Assembly (NCBI RefSeq): GCF_000520555.1
Contig: NZ_KI914847.1
Coordinates: 1 to 37,440, forward strand
DNA from: Arthrobacter sp. Br18
GTDB taxonomy: Bacteria > Actinomycetota > Actinomycetes > Actinomycetales > Micrococcaceae
DNA: 37,440 bases
Direction of reading: 5' to 3'
How positions within the stretch are numbered: the first letter of the stretch is position 1; every line of letters starts with the position of its first letter. Shown piece by piece: positions 16,123-24,136 of this stretch. The notes under the pieces are model-generated. The model ran no database searches. It was not told where the DNA came from and saw nothing but the letters and a program-made list of their open reading frames with translations. The translations under genes were made by a program, and so were the position numbers.

Positions 16123-16985
16123 GCACCACCGTCACGCGCCCCGAGCGGGCCCTTTCGCGCCGCAACCTCGCTGCTACCGTCGTCGGCGGTTACGTGCCCC
16201 TGATCCTGACCACCGCCGTCGTCTTCCTTCCCCTGCTCTGGATGATCCTCTCCAGCATGAAGATGCCCAATGAGATCGTCACCACCGACCTCGCGGTACT
16301 CCCGGCCCAGTTCAGCCTCGAGAACTATTCCGCCGCCGCCGACAAGGTGCCGTTCGGCCAGTTCTTCCTCAACAGCACGATTGTCACTGTCACCGGCGCT
16401 GCCATCAAGGTTGTCCTCGCTCTGCTCACCGCCTACGCCCTGGTCTTCGTGAGGTTTCCCTTCAAGCGGCTGATCTTCGTGCTGATCCTTGTGGCCCTGA
16501 TGGTCCCGCCCCAGGTATCGATCCTCCCGAACTACATCCTGATCACGGGCATGGGCGGCAGAAACACCTTGTGGGGCATCATCCTTCCCGGGTTGGGCAC
16601 TGCCTTCGGGACCTTCCTCCTGCGCCAGCATTTCCTCAGCCTGCCGGCCTCGCTGCTCGAAGCAGCCGAGATCGACGGCGCGGGGCACTGGCGGCGCCTT
16701 TGGCGGATCGTGGCTCCGGTGTCGGTGCCCAGCATCGCCACGGTGGCCCTGGTGACCATCGTGAGCGAGTGGAACGAATACATCTGGCCGCTGATCATCG
16801 TCGATGATCCCCGGTACATGACCCTTCCTGTCGGACTCACGCTGCTGCGCAATTCTGAGGGAGACGCCGCCTGGGGCATCCTCATGGCCGGTGCGGTCAT
16901 GGTGATCGTCCCGGTCCTCATTATCTTCGCCGCCCTGCAGCGCTACATAGTCGCGGGACTAACCCAGGGGTCGGTCACCGGCTAG
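16119..16985 (+). CDS. CUT1-family ABC importer permease (UgpE/MalG type)
   Basis: A 288-residue permease, partner of the preceding one. It has six helices, the first about residues 22-43, and the EAA loop EAAEIDGAGHWRRLWRIVAP from about residue 181. The ending LQRYIVAGLTQGSVTG is the classic C-terminus of MalG/UgpE-type subunits, where AGLTxGxVKG is near-universal; here Lys is replaced by Thr. It overlaps the upstream gene by 4 nt and is followed after 46 nt by the binding-protein gene. Confidence 0.94.
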   Translation: MSTTVTRPERALSRRNLAATVVGGYVPLILTTAVVFLPLLWMILSSMKMPNEIVTTDLAVLPAQFSLENYSAAADKVPFGQFFLNSTIVTVTGAAIKVVLALLTAYALVFVRFPFKRLIFVLILVALMVPPQVSILPNYILITGMGGRNTLWGIILPGLGTAFGTFLLRQHFLSLPASLLEAAEIDGAGHWRRLWRIVAPVSVPSIATVALVTIVSEWNEYIWPLIIVDDPRYMTLPVGLTLLRNSEGDAAWGILMAGAVMVIVPVLIIFAALQRYIVAGLTQGSVTG

Positions 16986-17031
16986 CTGCCTCCCGTTCCA
17001 CTCTCACCACCCTTCAACGAAAGGTTCCTTG

Positions 17032-18387
17032 ATGAAATCCATCCCCCTGCCGCCGCTGAACCGGCGCCATTTCCTCTCCTTCGCCGCCCTCGGCTCGGGC
17101 ACCGTCGCCCTTGCCGCGTGTGGCGGACCCTCGACGGCGCCGCCCGCGGAAGAGGAAGAGACGGACCTCGACTTCGAGGGCGTCACTCCGGCTGCTGCAA
17201 TCGAGTTCTGGTCGACCCACCCGGGGCAGTCGCAGGAAGTCGAGAAGGCGCTGATCGAGAAGTTCAATTCGTCGCAGTCGGAGGTCCAGGTCACGCTCGT
17301 GACGGCAGGCGCCGACTACGAGGAGATCGCCCAGAAGTTCCAGACTGCGCAGCAGGGCGGCAAGCTGCCCGCCGTCGTGCTCCTCTCGGATGTGTGGTGG
17401 TTCCGGTACTACATCAACGGGTCGATCATTCCCCTGGACGGGCTCATCGAGCAGCTCGAAGTGGAGACGGGCGACTACCGTGAGTCGCTGATCGCCGACT
17501 ACCAGTACGAGGACAAGCAGTGGGCGCTGCCGTACGCCCGGTCCACTCCCCTCTTCTACTACAACCGTGACCACTTCAAGGCCGCCGGCCTTCCGGACCG
17601 CTCCCCGACCACCTGGGAGGAATTCGGCGAGTGGGCACCCAAACTGATGAACGCCGGTATACCGGGACTGCAGACCGCCTACCAGTTCCCGGCCCTTGCC
17701 GGGTACGCCGGATGGTCCCTGCAGAACCACCTGTGGGGCTACGGCGGCGGGTGGTCGGACGAGTGGACCATGACGGCGGACTCCCCCGAATCCGTGGCCG
17801 CCATCCAGTGGTGCCAGGACGCCGTCTTCAAGCACAAATGGGCCGGCGTGTCCTCGAACGATGCCTCGGCCGACCTCTCGTCGGGAGCCGTGTCGGCGAC
17901 GGTCAGCTCCACCGGGTCCCTCGTGGGCGTACTGAAGGCGGCGCAGTTCGACGTCGGGGTGGGTTTCCTGCCCGGTGGTCCGGAAGAAACGGACCCGGTC
18001 TGCCCGACGGGCGGTGCGGGTCTCGGAATTCCCAGCGGCGTCACGAAGGAGGAGCAGCTCGCGGCGGCAATGTTCCTGAAATTCATGGGCGAGCCGGAGA
18101 ACACCGCCGAATTCTCCGCGGCTACCGGATACATGCCGGTGCGTTCCTCCGCTGATATGACGGCGGTGCTCGCCGTCAGCCCGTTGATCGGGACGGCCAT
18201 CGACCAGCTCGACGTCACCCGGCCGCAGGATTACGCCCGGGTGTTCGTTCCCGGAGCTGACCTCGAGATCGCCAAGACGGCCGCAGCGGTCCTGACTCAG
18301 CCGGGCGATGTCCAGACGGAGATGACCAAGCTGAAGGAAACTCTCGAATCCATGTATCAGCGGGATGTGGAGCCGAACCTGGCCTGA
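17032..18387 (+). CDS. ABC importer substrate-binding lipoprotein (UgpB-like)
   Basis: Extracellular binding protein for the importer, 451 residues. The N-terminus has a twin-arginine motif, NRRHFLSFAAL with Arg11-Arg12, and a lipobox LAAC with lipidated Cys30, so it is probably a Tat-exported lipoprotein. An acidic linker follows, then an extracellular solute-binding family 1 fold. The blocks KFNSSQSEVQV, the Trp-rich WGYGGGWS region and ATGYMPVRSSA are like those of UgpB, the glycerol-3-phosphate binding protein, which makes a phosphodiester or sugar substrate plausible but unproven. ATG 17032 is preferred to TTG 17029 because GAAAGG lies 7 nt before it. A strong terminator follows at 18471. 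Confidence 0.9.
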   Translation: MKSIPLPPLNRRHFLSFAALGSGTVALAACGGPSTAPPAEEEETDLDFEGVTPAAAIEFWSTHPGQSQEVEKALIEKFNSSQSEVQVTLVTAGADYEEIAQKFQTAQQGGKLPAVVLLSDVWWFRYYINGSIIPLDGLIEQLEVETGDYRESLIADYQYEDKQWALPYARSTPLFYYNRDHFKAAGLPDRSPTTWEEFGEWAPKLMNAGIPGLQTAYQFPALAGYAGWSLQNHLWGYGGGWSDEWTMTADSPESVAAIQWCQDAVFKHKWAGVSSNDASADLSSGAVSATVSSTGSLVGVLKAAQFDVGVGFLPGGPEETDPVCPTGGAGLGIPSGVTKEEQLAAAMFLKFMGEPENTAEFSAATGYMPVRSSADMTAVLAVSPLIGTAIDQLDVTRPQDYARVFVPGADLEIAKTAAAVLTQPGDVQTEMTKLKETLESMYQRDVEPNLA

Positions 18388-18470
18388 TGTGATCCGAGCC
18401 CAGTTCGAGGCGGCACCGGGCGCCTGGCATCCGGCGCCGAGCCTAACCCCTTTCCGCCAGAGGGGGTTTC

Positions 18471-18526
18471 GGCGGTCGTCGCAGCGTTCAGAAGCTCTGA
18501 ATGCTGCAACGACCGCCTATTTTCTT
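18471..18526 (+). terminator. Rho-independent terminator after the ABC transporter operon
   Basis: A 22-nt arm at 18471-18492 pairs with 18496-18517 with one mismatch and one G-U pair, around a 3-nt loop, and is followed by TATTTTCTT. This is a strong intrinsic terminator, 84 nt after the binding-protein stop, and it ends the + strand unit before map, which is transcribed towards it. With its symmetric stem it could also act on map transcripts, though no T-run is present on that side. Confidence 0.85.
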
Positions 18527-18564
18527 CCGGAGCCGCACCACTTTTCACGGCATTGAGCGGTTGG

Positions 18565-18593
18565 ACAGCGTGTCGTCCGGCAACACGCCGGTT
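18565..18593. repeat. 29-bp direct repeat, copy 1
   Basis: Identical over 29 bp to 18712-18740, 147 bp away. The unit holds an internal hairpin, CCGGC-AACAC-GCCGG. Similarity continues weakly on the right side (TTATCAGCA against TTGTCGGCG). It looks like a copy of a small palindromic intergenic repeat. Confidence 0.85.
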
Positions 18594-18679
18594 ATCAGCA
18601 GTTTCCGGCGCTGAATGGCGGCACATCCCGTGCGGCGCAGGCCCCCTTGCTTACCCGGAGGCCGACCTCTGGGCCCATT

Positions 18680-18780
18680 CGTGGCTGTCCTGCCCACGTT
18701 CGAGGGTGCGAACAGCGTGTCGTCCGGCAACACGCCGGTTGTCGGCGATATCGACTACAAAAGGTGGGCAGGAAGCCACG
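18680..18780. repeat. Inverted repeat enclosing repeat copy 2
   Basis: Arms 18680-18697 and 18764-18780 are reverse complements apart from one inserted base. Inside lie a second small hairpin (GTTCG 18698-18702 with CGAAC 18709-18713) and the CCGGC/GCCGG hairpin of repeat copy 2. The whole can fold as one multi-branched structure. Confidence 0.75.
18712..18740. repeat. 29-bp direct repeat, copy 2
   Basis: Exact second copy of 18565-18593. It is inside the larger inverted repeat 18680-18780 and about 55 bp from the map stop codon. Read on the - strand, both copies encode the same residues TGVLPDDTL in one frame because they are 147 bp apart, but there is no other sign of coding. Confidence 0.85.
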
Positions 18781-18794
18781 CCATGCGCAGAGAG

Positions 18795-19622
18795 TCAGCC
18801 CTCGAGCGGAACCGGGGTGACGCCGAGGGGCTCTAGGGCAGACACTCCGCCGTCCGCGGCGCTGAGGACCCAGATGCCGCCGTCGTGCACTGCCACCGTG
18901 TGCTCCCACTGGGAGGCGCGCTTGCCGTCGCTGGTGACGACGGTCCAGTCGTCGGCGAGCACCTTGGTGTCGAGCCCGCCGAGCACCAGCATCGGCTCGA
19001 TCGCCAGGCACAGGCCCGGACGCACCTTGGGCCCGCGGTGGGTGCTGCGGTAGTTCAGGACATCGGGCGCCTGGTGCATCTGGGTGCCGATGCCGTGGCC
19101 CACGTAGTCCTGCAGGATGCCGAGCCGCTTGCCGGGCAGTCCTGAGACATAGTCGTCGACCGCCGCCCCGATGTCACCGACGAACTTCGCGGAGGCCAGG
19201 GCCGCTATGCCGTGCCACATCGCGGCCTCCGTGGCCTCGGACAACCGTACGTCCTCCGGGCGGGGTGGGCCCACCAGGACCGTGCGGGCCGAGTCGGAGT
19301 GCCACCCGTCCACCACGGCGCCGCCGTCGATGGAGAGGATGTCGCCATCCCGCAGGACGTAGCTCCCGGGAATCCCATGGACCACCTCGGCGTTCACCGA
19401 GGTACAGATGCTCTTGGGGAACCCGTGGTACCCGAGGAAGTTGGAGGTGGCACCGGCTTCCTTCAGCACGGCTTCGAAGGCAGTGTTGAGGTCATCCGTC
19501 GTCGCTCCCACCGTCGCCGCGGACACCGCTGTGTCCAGCGCTCTCGAGAGGACGATGCCTGCCTCGCGCATGGTGAGGATCTGGTGATTGGTCTTGTACT
19601 CGATCTTCGGCTGGCGGAACAT
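18795..19622 (-). CDS. map: Type I methionine aminopeptidase
   Basis: Removes the N-terminal Met from new proteins. The 275-residue protein has the pita-bread fold motifs and a full metal-ligand set: Asp99 and Asp110 in SIDGGAVVDGWHSDSART, His in YVGHGIGTQMHQAP, Glu in LAIEPML and Glu in SQWEHTVAV; His82 in EVVHGIP is the substrate-binding His. It lies 9 nt after adk, whose stop overlaps the AGGA ribosome site. In most relatives infA follows directly; here the ABC cassette and the repeat region come next. Confidence 0.96.
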   Translation of the reverse strand: MFRQPKIEYKTNHQILTMREAGIVLSRALDTAVSAATVGATTDDLNTAFEAVLKEAGATSNFLGYHGFPKSICTSVNAEVVHGIPGSYVLRDGDILSIDGGAVVDGWHSDSARTVLVGPPRPEDVRLSEATEAAMWHGIAALASAKFVGDIGAAVDDYVSGLPGKRLGILQDYVGHGIGTQMHQAPDVLNYRSTHRGPKVRPGLCLAIEPMLVLGGLDTKVLADDWTVVTSDGKRASQWEHTVAVHDGGIWVLSAADGGVSALEPLGVTPVPLEG

Positions 19623-19631
19623 GTGGAAGTC

Positions 19632-20204
19632 CTAGCTCGCTACCTTGAGGGCAGCCATGACGCGCTCGGTGACGTCGTCGATCGGTCCGATGCCATCGAC
19701 CTGCGTCACGATGCCGCGCTCCTTGTACTGGGACACCACACTCTCGGTCTGCGAGTGGTACAGGCCGAGGCGGTGGCGGATCACGTCCTGGTTGTCATCC
19801 GAGCGGCCGTCGAGCTTCGCCCTGCCGAGGAGACGGCGTACCAGCTCCTCATCCTCCGCGGTGAGCTGCAGCACCACGTCGAGGGCGAGCTCGTTCTCCC
19901 GCAGGATGTCGTCGAGCTCGGCCACCTGGGGCGCCGTGCGCGGATACCCGTCGAGCAGGAAGCCCTCCTGGACGTCGCTGGCCGCGAGGCGGTCGCGCAC
20001 CATCAGATTGGTGACGCTGTCCGGAACGAAGTCGCCGGCATCCATGTACTTCTTGGCCTCGACGCCGAGCGGGGTCTCTCGCTTCACGTTGTCCCGGAAG
20101 ATGTCGCCGGTGGAGATGGCCACCACCCCGAGGCGCTCGGAAATCCGGGCCGCCTGCGTTCCCTTGCCTGAGCCGGGAGGGCCGATAATCAACATTCGTG
20201 TCAT
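19632..20204 (-). CDS. adk: Adenylate kinase, short-LID form
   Basis: Interconverts AMP, ADP and ATP. The 190-residue protein has P-loop GPPGSGKGT (residues 8-16, Lys14), the AMP-binding region with STGDIFRDN and GFLLDGYPRTAPQ, and a short LID around GRAKLDGRSDDNQDVIRHRL without the zinc-binding cysteines of the long form. This length is usual for actinobacteria. It overlaps secY by ATGA and is followed closely by map, the standard secY-adk-map order. Confidence 0.97.
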   Translation of the reverse strand: MTRMLIIGPPGSGKGTQAARISERLGVVAISTGDIFRDNVKRETPLGVEAKKYMDAGDFVPDSVTNLMVRDRLAASDVQEGFLLDGYPRTAPQVAELDDILRENELALDVVLQLTAEDEELVRRLLGRAKLDGRSDDNQDVIRHRLGLYHSQTESVVSQYKERGIVTQVDGIGPIDDVTERVMAALKVAS

Positions 20205-21514
20205 CGCAACAACCCTTCATAGTGACGCTGCTGGAGCTGGGCATCGATCTGCTTCACGGTTTCCAGTCCGACGCCCACCATGATCAGGATCGAGGTTCCG
20301 CCGAAGGGGAAGTTCTGGTTCGCACCGATCGCCACGAGCGCAATCAGCGGGATGAGCGCAACCAGGCCCAGGTAGATGGCGCCCGGCAGGGTGATCCGCG
20401 ACAGGACGTACTGGAGGTACTCCGCCGTCGGGCGCCCTGCGCGGATGCCCGGGATGAAGCCGCCGTACTTCTTCATGTTCTCGGACACCTCGTCCGGGTT
20501 GAACGTGATGGAGACGTAGAAGTAGGTGAAGAAAACGATCATGGCGAAGTAGAACGCCATGTACAGCGGGTGGTCGCCCGTGGAGAGGTAGGTGGTGATC
20601 CAGTTGACCCACTCGGGCGGCGGGGTCTGCCCGTCGGTCGGGGTGTTGAACTGGGCCACCAGCGAGGGCAGGTACAGCATCGACGAGGCGAAGATGACGG
20701 GGATGACCCCGGCCATGTTCACCTTGATGGGAATGTAGGTGCTGCTGCCGCCGAGGGTGCGTCGTCCGATCATGCGCTTGGCGTACTGCACGGGAATCCG
20801 GCGCTGCGACTGTTCGACGAAGATGACCAGTGCGACGACGACAACGCCCATGAGCAGGACGAAGGCGAAGACGGTGGGGCCCTGCGTGTTGAGGATCTCG
20901 CCGAGGGATGAGGGGAAGCCGGCTGCGATGGCGGTGAAGATGAGCAGCGACATGCCGTTGCCGACGCCCTTCTCAGTGATGAGCTCGCCCATCCACATGA
21001 TGAGGCCGGTGCCTGCGGTCAGGGTGAGGATCAGGAGGATGATCGTGATCAGTGAGTCGTCCGGGATGATCGGCACGGGACAGTCGCCCAGCAGGGCTCC
21101 CGAGCGCGCGAGCGACACCAGTGTCGTGGCGTTGAGCAGTCCCAGCGCGATCGTCAGGTAGCGCGTGTACTGCGTGAGCTTCGACTGGCCCTGCGCGCCT
21201 TCCTGGTGGAGTTCCTGGAAGCGCGGGATGACTACACGCAGCAACTGGGTGATGATGCTCGCGGTGATGTAGGGCATGATCCCGAGGGCGAAGATGGACA
21301 CCTGCAGGAGGGCACCGCCGCTGAAGAGGTTGACGAACTGGTACAGGCCACCCTCGGTGTTGCCGAGGTTGAGGCACTGCTGAACGTTTCCGTAATCGAC
21401 GCCGGGTGCGGGGATGAAGGCACCCAGACGGAAGATGGTGATGATTCCCAGCGTGAACAACAGCTTGCGCCGCAGGTCTGGCGTCCGGAAAGCCCGGCCA
21501 ATAGCGCTTAGCAA
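20201..21514 (-). CDS. secY: Protein translocase subunit SecY
   Basis: Central channel of the Sec translocon, in the cytoplasmic membrane with SecE and SecG. The 437-residue protein has ten predicted helices, the periplasmic-plug region after helix 1 and cytoplasmic loops with conserved Arg residues. The C-terminal block GTSILIMVGVGLETVKQID is typical. I placed the start at TTG 21514, reading MLSAIGRAFRTPDLRRK, because AGGAGG at 21519-21524 is 4 nt before it; the longer open frame to 21562 is not SecY-like. A 235-nt spacer to rplO suggests a separate promoter or processing site. Confidence 0.95.
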   Translation of the reverse strand: MLSAIGRAFRTPDLRRKLLFTLGIITIFRLGAFIPAPGVDYGNVQQCLNLGNTEGGLYQFVNLFSGGALLQVSIFALGIMPYITASIITQLLRVVIPRFQELHQEGAQGQSKLTQYTRYLTIALGLLNATTLVSLARSGALLGDCPVPIIPDDSLITIILLILTLTAGTGLIMWMGELITEKGVGNGMSLLIFTAIAAGFPSSLGEILNTQGPTVFAFVLLMGVVVVALVIFVEQSQRRIPVQYAKRMIGRRTLGGSSTYIPIKVNMAGVIPVIFASSMLYLPSLVAQFNTPTDGQTPPPEWVNWITTYLSTGDHPLYMAFYFAMIVFFTYFYVSITFNPDEVSENMKKYGGFIPGIRAGRPTAEYLQYVLSRITLPGAIYLGLVALIPLIALVAIGANQNFPFGGTSILIMVGVGLETVKQIDAQLQQRHYEGLLR

Positions 21515-21638
21515 GCGTCCTCCTGAAGGTCTTGATCGTCCGGAACGGACAGTCCACAACAACCGAGTCTAACGGTTGACGATCGGTGCATTGGCACCAT
21601 GGGGTAGATGACGGCCCTTAAGCCGGAAAACTCCTGGC

Positions 21639-21659
21639 GGGCCGGTTGAGTACCGGCCC
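21639..21659 (-). promoter_or_regulatory. Hairpin in the rplO-secY spacer
   Basis: A perfect 8-bp stem, GGGCCGGT at 21639-21646 with ACCGGCCC at 21652-21659, around a 5-nt loop, 91 nt downstream of rplO on the - strand. Only TTTT at a distance follows, so it could be a weak terminator or attenuator, which would let secY, adk and map be expressed below the level of the ribosomal genes. Confidence 0.45.
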
Positions 21660-21749
21660 ACCAAGAGTCTAGTTCCTTGGAGCGGTGGATCACAGCAGGC
21701 CCGGCGCCCACGTCTGCCTCAGCAGTCGCGGATCCGGATCCCGGACGGC

Positions 21750-22244
21750 TCAGACCTTGGTGGTCGAGCCGCCCGCTGCCGAGATCTTTTCAGCAGCGCT
21801 GGCGGAGAAGCGGTTTGCCGTGACGTTGACGGCAACCGTGATGTCTCCGGTCCCCAGCACCTTGACGGGCTGGTTCTTGCGGACCGCGCCGTTCGCTACG
21901 AGGTTCTCCACCGTGACGTCGCCGCCGTCGGGGTACAGCTCCGAGATCTTGTCCAGGTTGACCACCTGGAACTCGACGCGGAACGGATTCTTGAACCCGC
22001 GCAGCTTTGGCAGACGCATGTGGAGCGGCAACTGGCCGCCTGCGAATCCTGCCTTCACCTGGTAACGCGCCGCGGTGCCCTTGGTACCACGGCCCGCGGT
22101 CTTGCCCTTGGAGCCTTCGCCACGGCCCACGCGGGTCTTGGCGGTCTTGGCTCCGGGTGCGGGACGCAGGTGGTGGACCTTGAGCGCGTGAACGCGCGGG
22201 GCCTTCTCTTCGGTGGCTGGTGCCACCGTCTTGTTCTCTGCCAT
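21750..22244 (-). CDS. rplO: 50S ribosomal protein L15
   Basis: L15 binds 23S rRNA late in 50S assembly. The 164-residue protein has an N-terminal extension of about 20 residues ([19 protein letters not shown]), then the core start [13 protein letters not shown], the Gly/Arg/Lys-rich [19 protein letters not shown] loop and the [15 protein letters not shown] block. GAGGAGG is 7 nt before ATG 22244. The start overlaps the rpmD stop by one base (TAATG), so it is coupled. Confidence 0.97.
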   Translation of the reverse strand: MAENKTVAPATEEKAPRVHALKVHHLRPAPGAKTAKTRVGRGEGSKGKTAGRGTKGTAARYQVKAGFAGGQLPLHMRLPKLRGFKNPFRVEFQVVNLDKISELYPDGGDVTVENLVANGAVRKNQPVKVLGTGDITVAVNVTANRFSASAAEKISAAGGSTTKV

Positions 22245-22462
22245 TAGTTGGCCTCCTCAACCTTCAAGAGGTGCGGAACCGTATTGACCATGCCCACGGT
22301 GACGGCGTCGGCTTCACGGACCACGGTGTGACCGATCCGCTTGAGCCCCAGGGAGCGCACGGTGTCGCGCTGGTTCTGCTTTTCGCCGATGATCGACTTG
22401 ATTTGCGTGATTCGGAGCTGCGCTGAGCTCACGACGACGCGCTTGGGGGTGATAGCGGTCAT
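22244..22462 (-). CDS. rpmD: 50S ribosomal protein L30
   Basis: A 72-residue protein, slightly longer than the common 58-60. The fold motifs are clear: [27 protein letters not shown] region and the end [18 protein letters not shown]. It lies on the 50S surface near 5S rRNA. The gene overlaps rpsE by ATGA (22459-22462) and rplO by one base, so S5, L30 and L15 are made as a coupled set. Confidence 0.97.
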   Translation of the reverse strand: MTAITPKRVVVSSAQLRITQIKSIIGEKQNQRDTVRSLGLKRIGHTVVREADAVTVGMVNTVPHLLKVEEAN

Positions 22463-23199
22463 TTCGCACCTACCTTCTGTGCTGCGATTGCGCGCAGCAT
22501 CTGGTGTGACGCGACCTCGTCCAGCGGCAGTCCACGACGGGCTGCCACTGCCTGGGGCTCCTCAAGGCGCTTGAGCGCATCGACGGTCGCGTGAACGATG
22601 TTGATGGCGTTCGAGGATCCGAGCGACTTGGAGAGGACGTCGTGGATACCGACGCATTCGAGGACTGCACGCACCGGACCACCGGCGATGACGCCGGTAC
22701 CCGGGGACGCCGGACGGAGCAGGACAACTCCAGCTGCCGCTTCGCCCTGCACCAGGTGCGGAACGGTGCCACCGATGCGGGGTACACGGAACATGGTCTT
22801 CTTGGCTTCCTCTACGGCCTTCTGGATGGCGGAGGGAACTTCCTTCGCCTTGCCGTAGCCGACGCCGACCATGCCGTTGCCGTCGCCGACCACCACGAGT
22901 GCGGTGAAGCTGAACCGGCGGCCACCCTTGACGACCTTGGAGACACGGTTGATGGTGACGACGCGCTCAATGAACTTGTCCTTGTCGTCCCGTCCGCCGT
23001 CGCGTCCACCGTCGCGGCCACCGCGCCCGCCGCGATCGCTCTTGCCGCCGCGCTGTTCCCCGCCGCGTCCGCTTGCGCGGCCGCCCCGGTTGGCGTCGGC
23101 AGCTGCGGCGTCAGTTGCGCCCGCAGCCGGGGCTTCGGTCGCTGGCTGCTCTGTACCCGTACTCAATGGGGCTTCCTTTGCCTTGTTTTCCTCGGTCAC
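22459..23199 (-). CDS. rpsE: 30S ribosomal protein S5 with RGG-rich N-terminus
   Basis: S5 lies at the back of the 30S subunit, where it helps mRNA unwinding and decoding fidelity. The core (about residues 72-246) has [21 protein letters not shown] and [17 protein letters not shown]. In front of it are about 70 extra residues: an Ala/Thr-rich part followed by repeated RGG and RDGG motifs. E. coli S5 is 167 residues, this is 246. RGG tails bind RNA in other proteins; the role here is inferred. The start is GTG 23199, overlapping the rplR stop as GTGA. Confidence 0.96.
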   Translation of the reverse strand: MTEENKAKEAPLSTGTEQPATEAPAAGATDAAAADANRGGRASGRGGEQRGGKSDRGGRGGRDGGRDGGRDDKDKFIERVVTINRVSKVVKGGRRFSFTALVVVGDGNGMVGVGYGKAKEVPSAIQKAVEEAKKTMFRVPRIGGTVPHLVQGEAAAGVVLLRPASPGTGVIAGGPVRAVLECVGIHDVLSKSLGSSNAINIVHATVDALKRLEEPQAVAARRGLPLDEVASHQMLRAIAAQKVGAK

Positions 23200-23579
23200 A
23201 GTGACAGACCACCCGTCCGGGCGCCGTCTGCGATTGCTGCAACGCGGCCGTGATACTTGTTTCCGCCACGGTCGAAGACAACTGCTTCGACGCCGACAGC
23301 CAGCGCGCGCTGTGCAACGAGCTCGCCAACGCGCTTGGCCTTGGCGGTCTTGTCGCCGTCGAAAGCGCGGAGATCGGCTTCGAGGGTGGAGGCGGATGCA
23401 ACCGTCATGCCCTTGGTGTCATCGACGACCTGCACGAATACGTGGCGGGCTGATCGGTTGACGACCAGGCGCGGACGGATCGCGGTACCTGAAACGCGCT
23501 TGCGCACGCGGAGGTGGCGGCGTCCACGCGAGGCGGACCTGCTCTTGGAGCTTCGCTTCTTATTGATGCTGATTGCCAT
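23196..23579 (-). CDS. rplR: 50S ribosomal protein L18
   Basis: L18 binds 5S rRNA and joins it to the 50S central protuberance. The 127-residue protein starts with a basic tail ([20 protein letters not shown]), then has [18 protein letters not shown], a HVFVQVVDD block and the ending [17 protein letters not shown]. All conserved parts are present. The gene follows rplF by 2 nt and overlaps rpsE by 4 nt. Confidence 0.98.
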   Translation of the reverse strand: MAISINKKRSSKSRSASRGRRHLRVRKRVSGTAIRPRLVVNRSARHVFVQVVDDTKGMTVASASTLEADLRAFDGDKTAKAKRVGELVAQRALAVGVEAVVFDRGGNKYHGRVAAIADGARTGGLSL

Positions 23580-23581
23580 GG

Positions 23582-24118
23582 TTACTTACCAGCCTTTCCG
23601 ACCTTGCGGCGGATGATCTCGCCTGCATAGCGGATTCCCTTGCCCTTGTAGGGGTCGGGTTTGCGCAGCTTGCGGATGTTTGCAGCAACCTCGCCGACCT
23701 GCTGCTTGTTGATGCCTGATACCGAGAGCTTCGTCGGGGTATCGACGGTGAGGACGATGCCTTCGGGAGCCTTCACGGCAACCGAGTGGCTGTAGCCCAG
23801 CGCGAACTCCAGGTCGGTTCCCTTGGCCTGCACACGGTAACCCGTGCCCACGATCTCAAGGTTCTTCTTGTACCCGTCGGTGACTCCAACAATCATGTTG
23901 GACACCAGTGTGCGGGTGAGGCCGTGCAGTGAACGCGATTCGCGCTCGTCGTTGGGCCGGGTAACGGTCAGCGTGGAACCGTCGAGGGTCACTTCGATGG
24001 GGCTGGGCACAGTGTGGCTCAGCTCGCCCTTCGATCCCTTGACGGAAACCTCGTTGCCGTTGACCTTGACCTCGACACCTGCAGGAACGGTGATGGGGAG
24101 ACGTCCGATACGTGACAT
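23582..24118 (-). CDS. rplF: 50S ribosomal protein L6
   Basis: L6 lies near the sarcin-ricin loop and the factor-binding site. The 178-residue protein has the two related domains expected: an N-terminal one starting [17 protein letters not shown], and a C-terminal one with the RNA-binding loop [20 protein letters not shown]. Length is standard. It follows rpsH by 18 nt and precedes rplR. Confidence 0.98.
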   Translation of the reverse strand: MSRIGRLPITVPAGVEVKVNGNEVSVKGSKGELSHTVPSPIEVTLDGSTLTVTRPNDERESRSLHGLTRTLVSNMIVGVTDGYKKNLEIVGTGYRVQAKGTDLEFALGYSHSVAVKAPEGIVLTVDTPTKLSVSGINKQQVGEVAANIRKLRKPDPYKGKGIRYAGEIIRRKVGKAGK

Positions 24119-24136
24119 TTTTCTTTCCCTTTCCCG

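Larger units (their letters stand above)
18388..18794. other. Intergenic region with terminator and repeats before map
   Basis: No gene is supported in these 407 bp. The short open frames read through repeat copies in several frames and have no ribosome sites. The region holds a small AACCCC/GGGGTT hairpin (18445-18468), the terminator at 18471-18526, two copies of a 29-bp direct repeat, and an inverted repeat around the second copy. Confidence 0.7.

Noticed and set aside
15130-18387. The ABC cassette as a transposon or integron cargo
   Set aside because: No transposase, integrase, target-site duplication or terminal inverted repeats enclosing the whole cassette are visible; the inverted repeat at 18680-18780 encloses only repeat copy 2.
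18357-18733. Short - strand open frames in the repeat region before map
   Set aside because: The frames arise because the 29-bp repeat copies are 147 bp apart, a multiple of three. No ribosome site, no homology recognised, and the region is better explained by a terminator and repeats.
18565-18740. A CRISPR array from the two 29-bp repeats
   Set aside because: Only two copies, a spacer of 118 bp, far longer than CRISPR spacers, and no cas genes.
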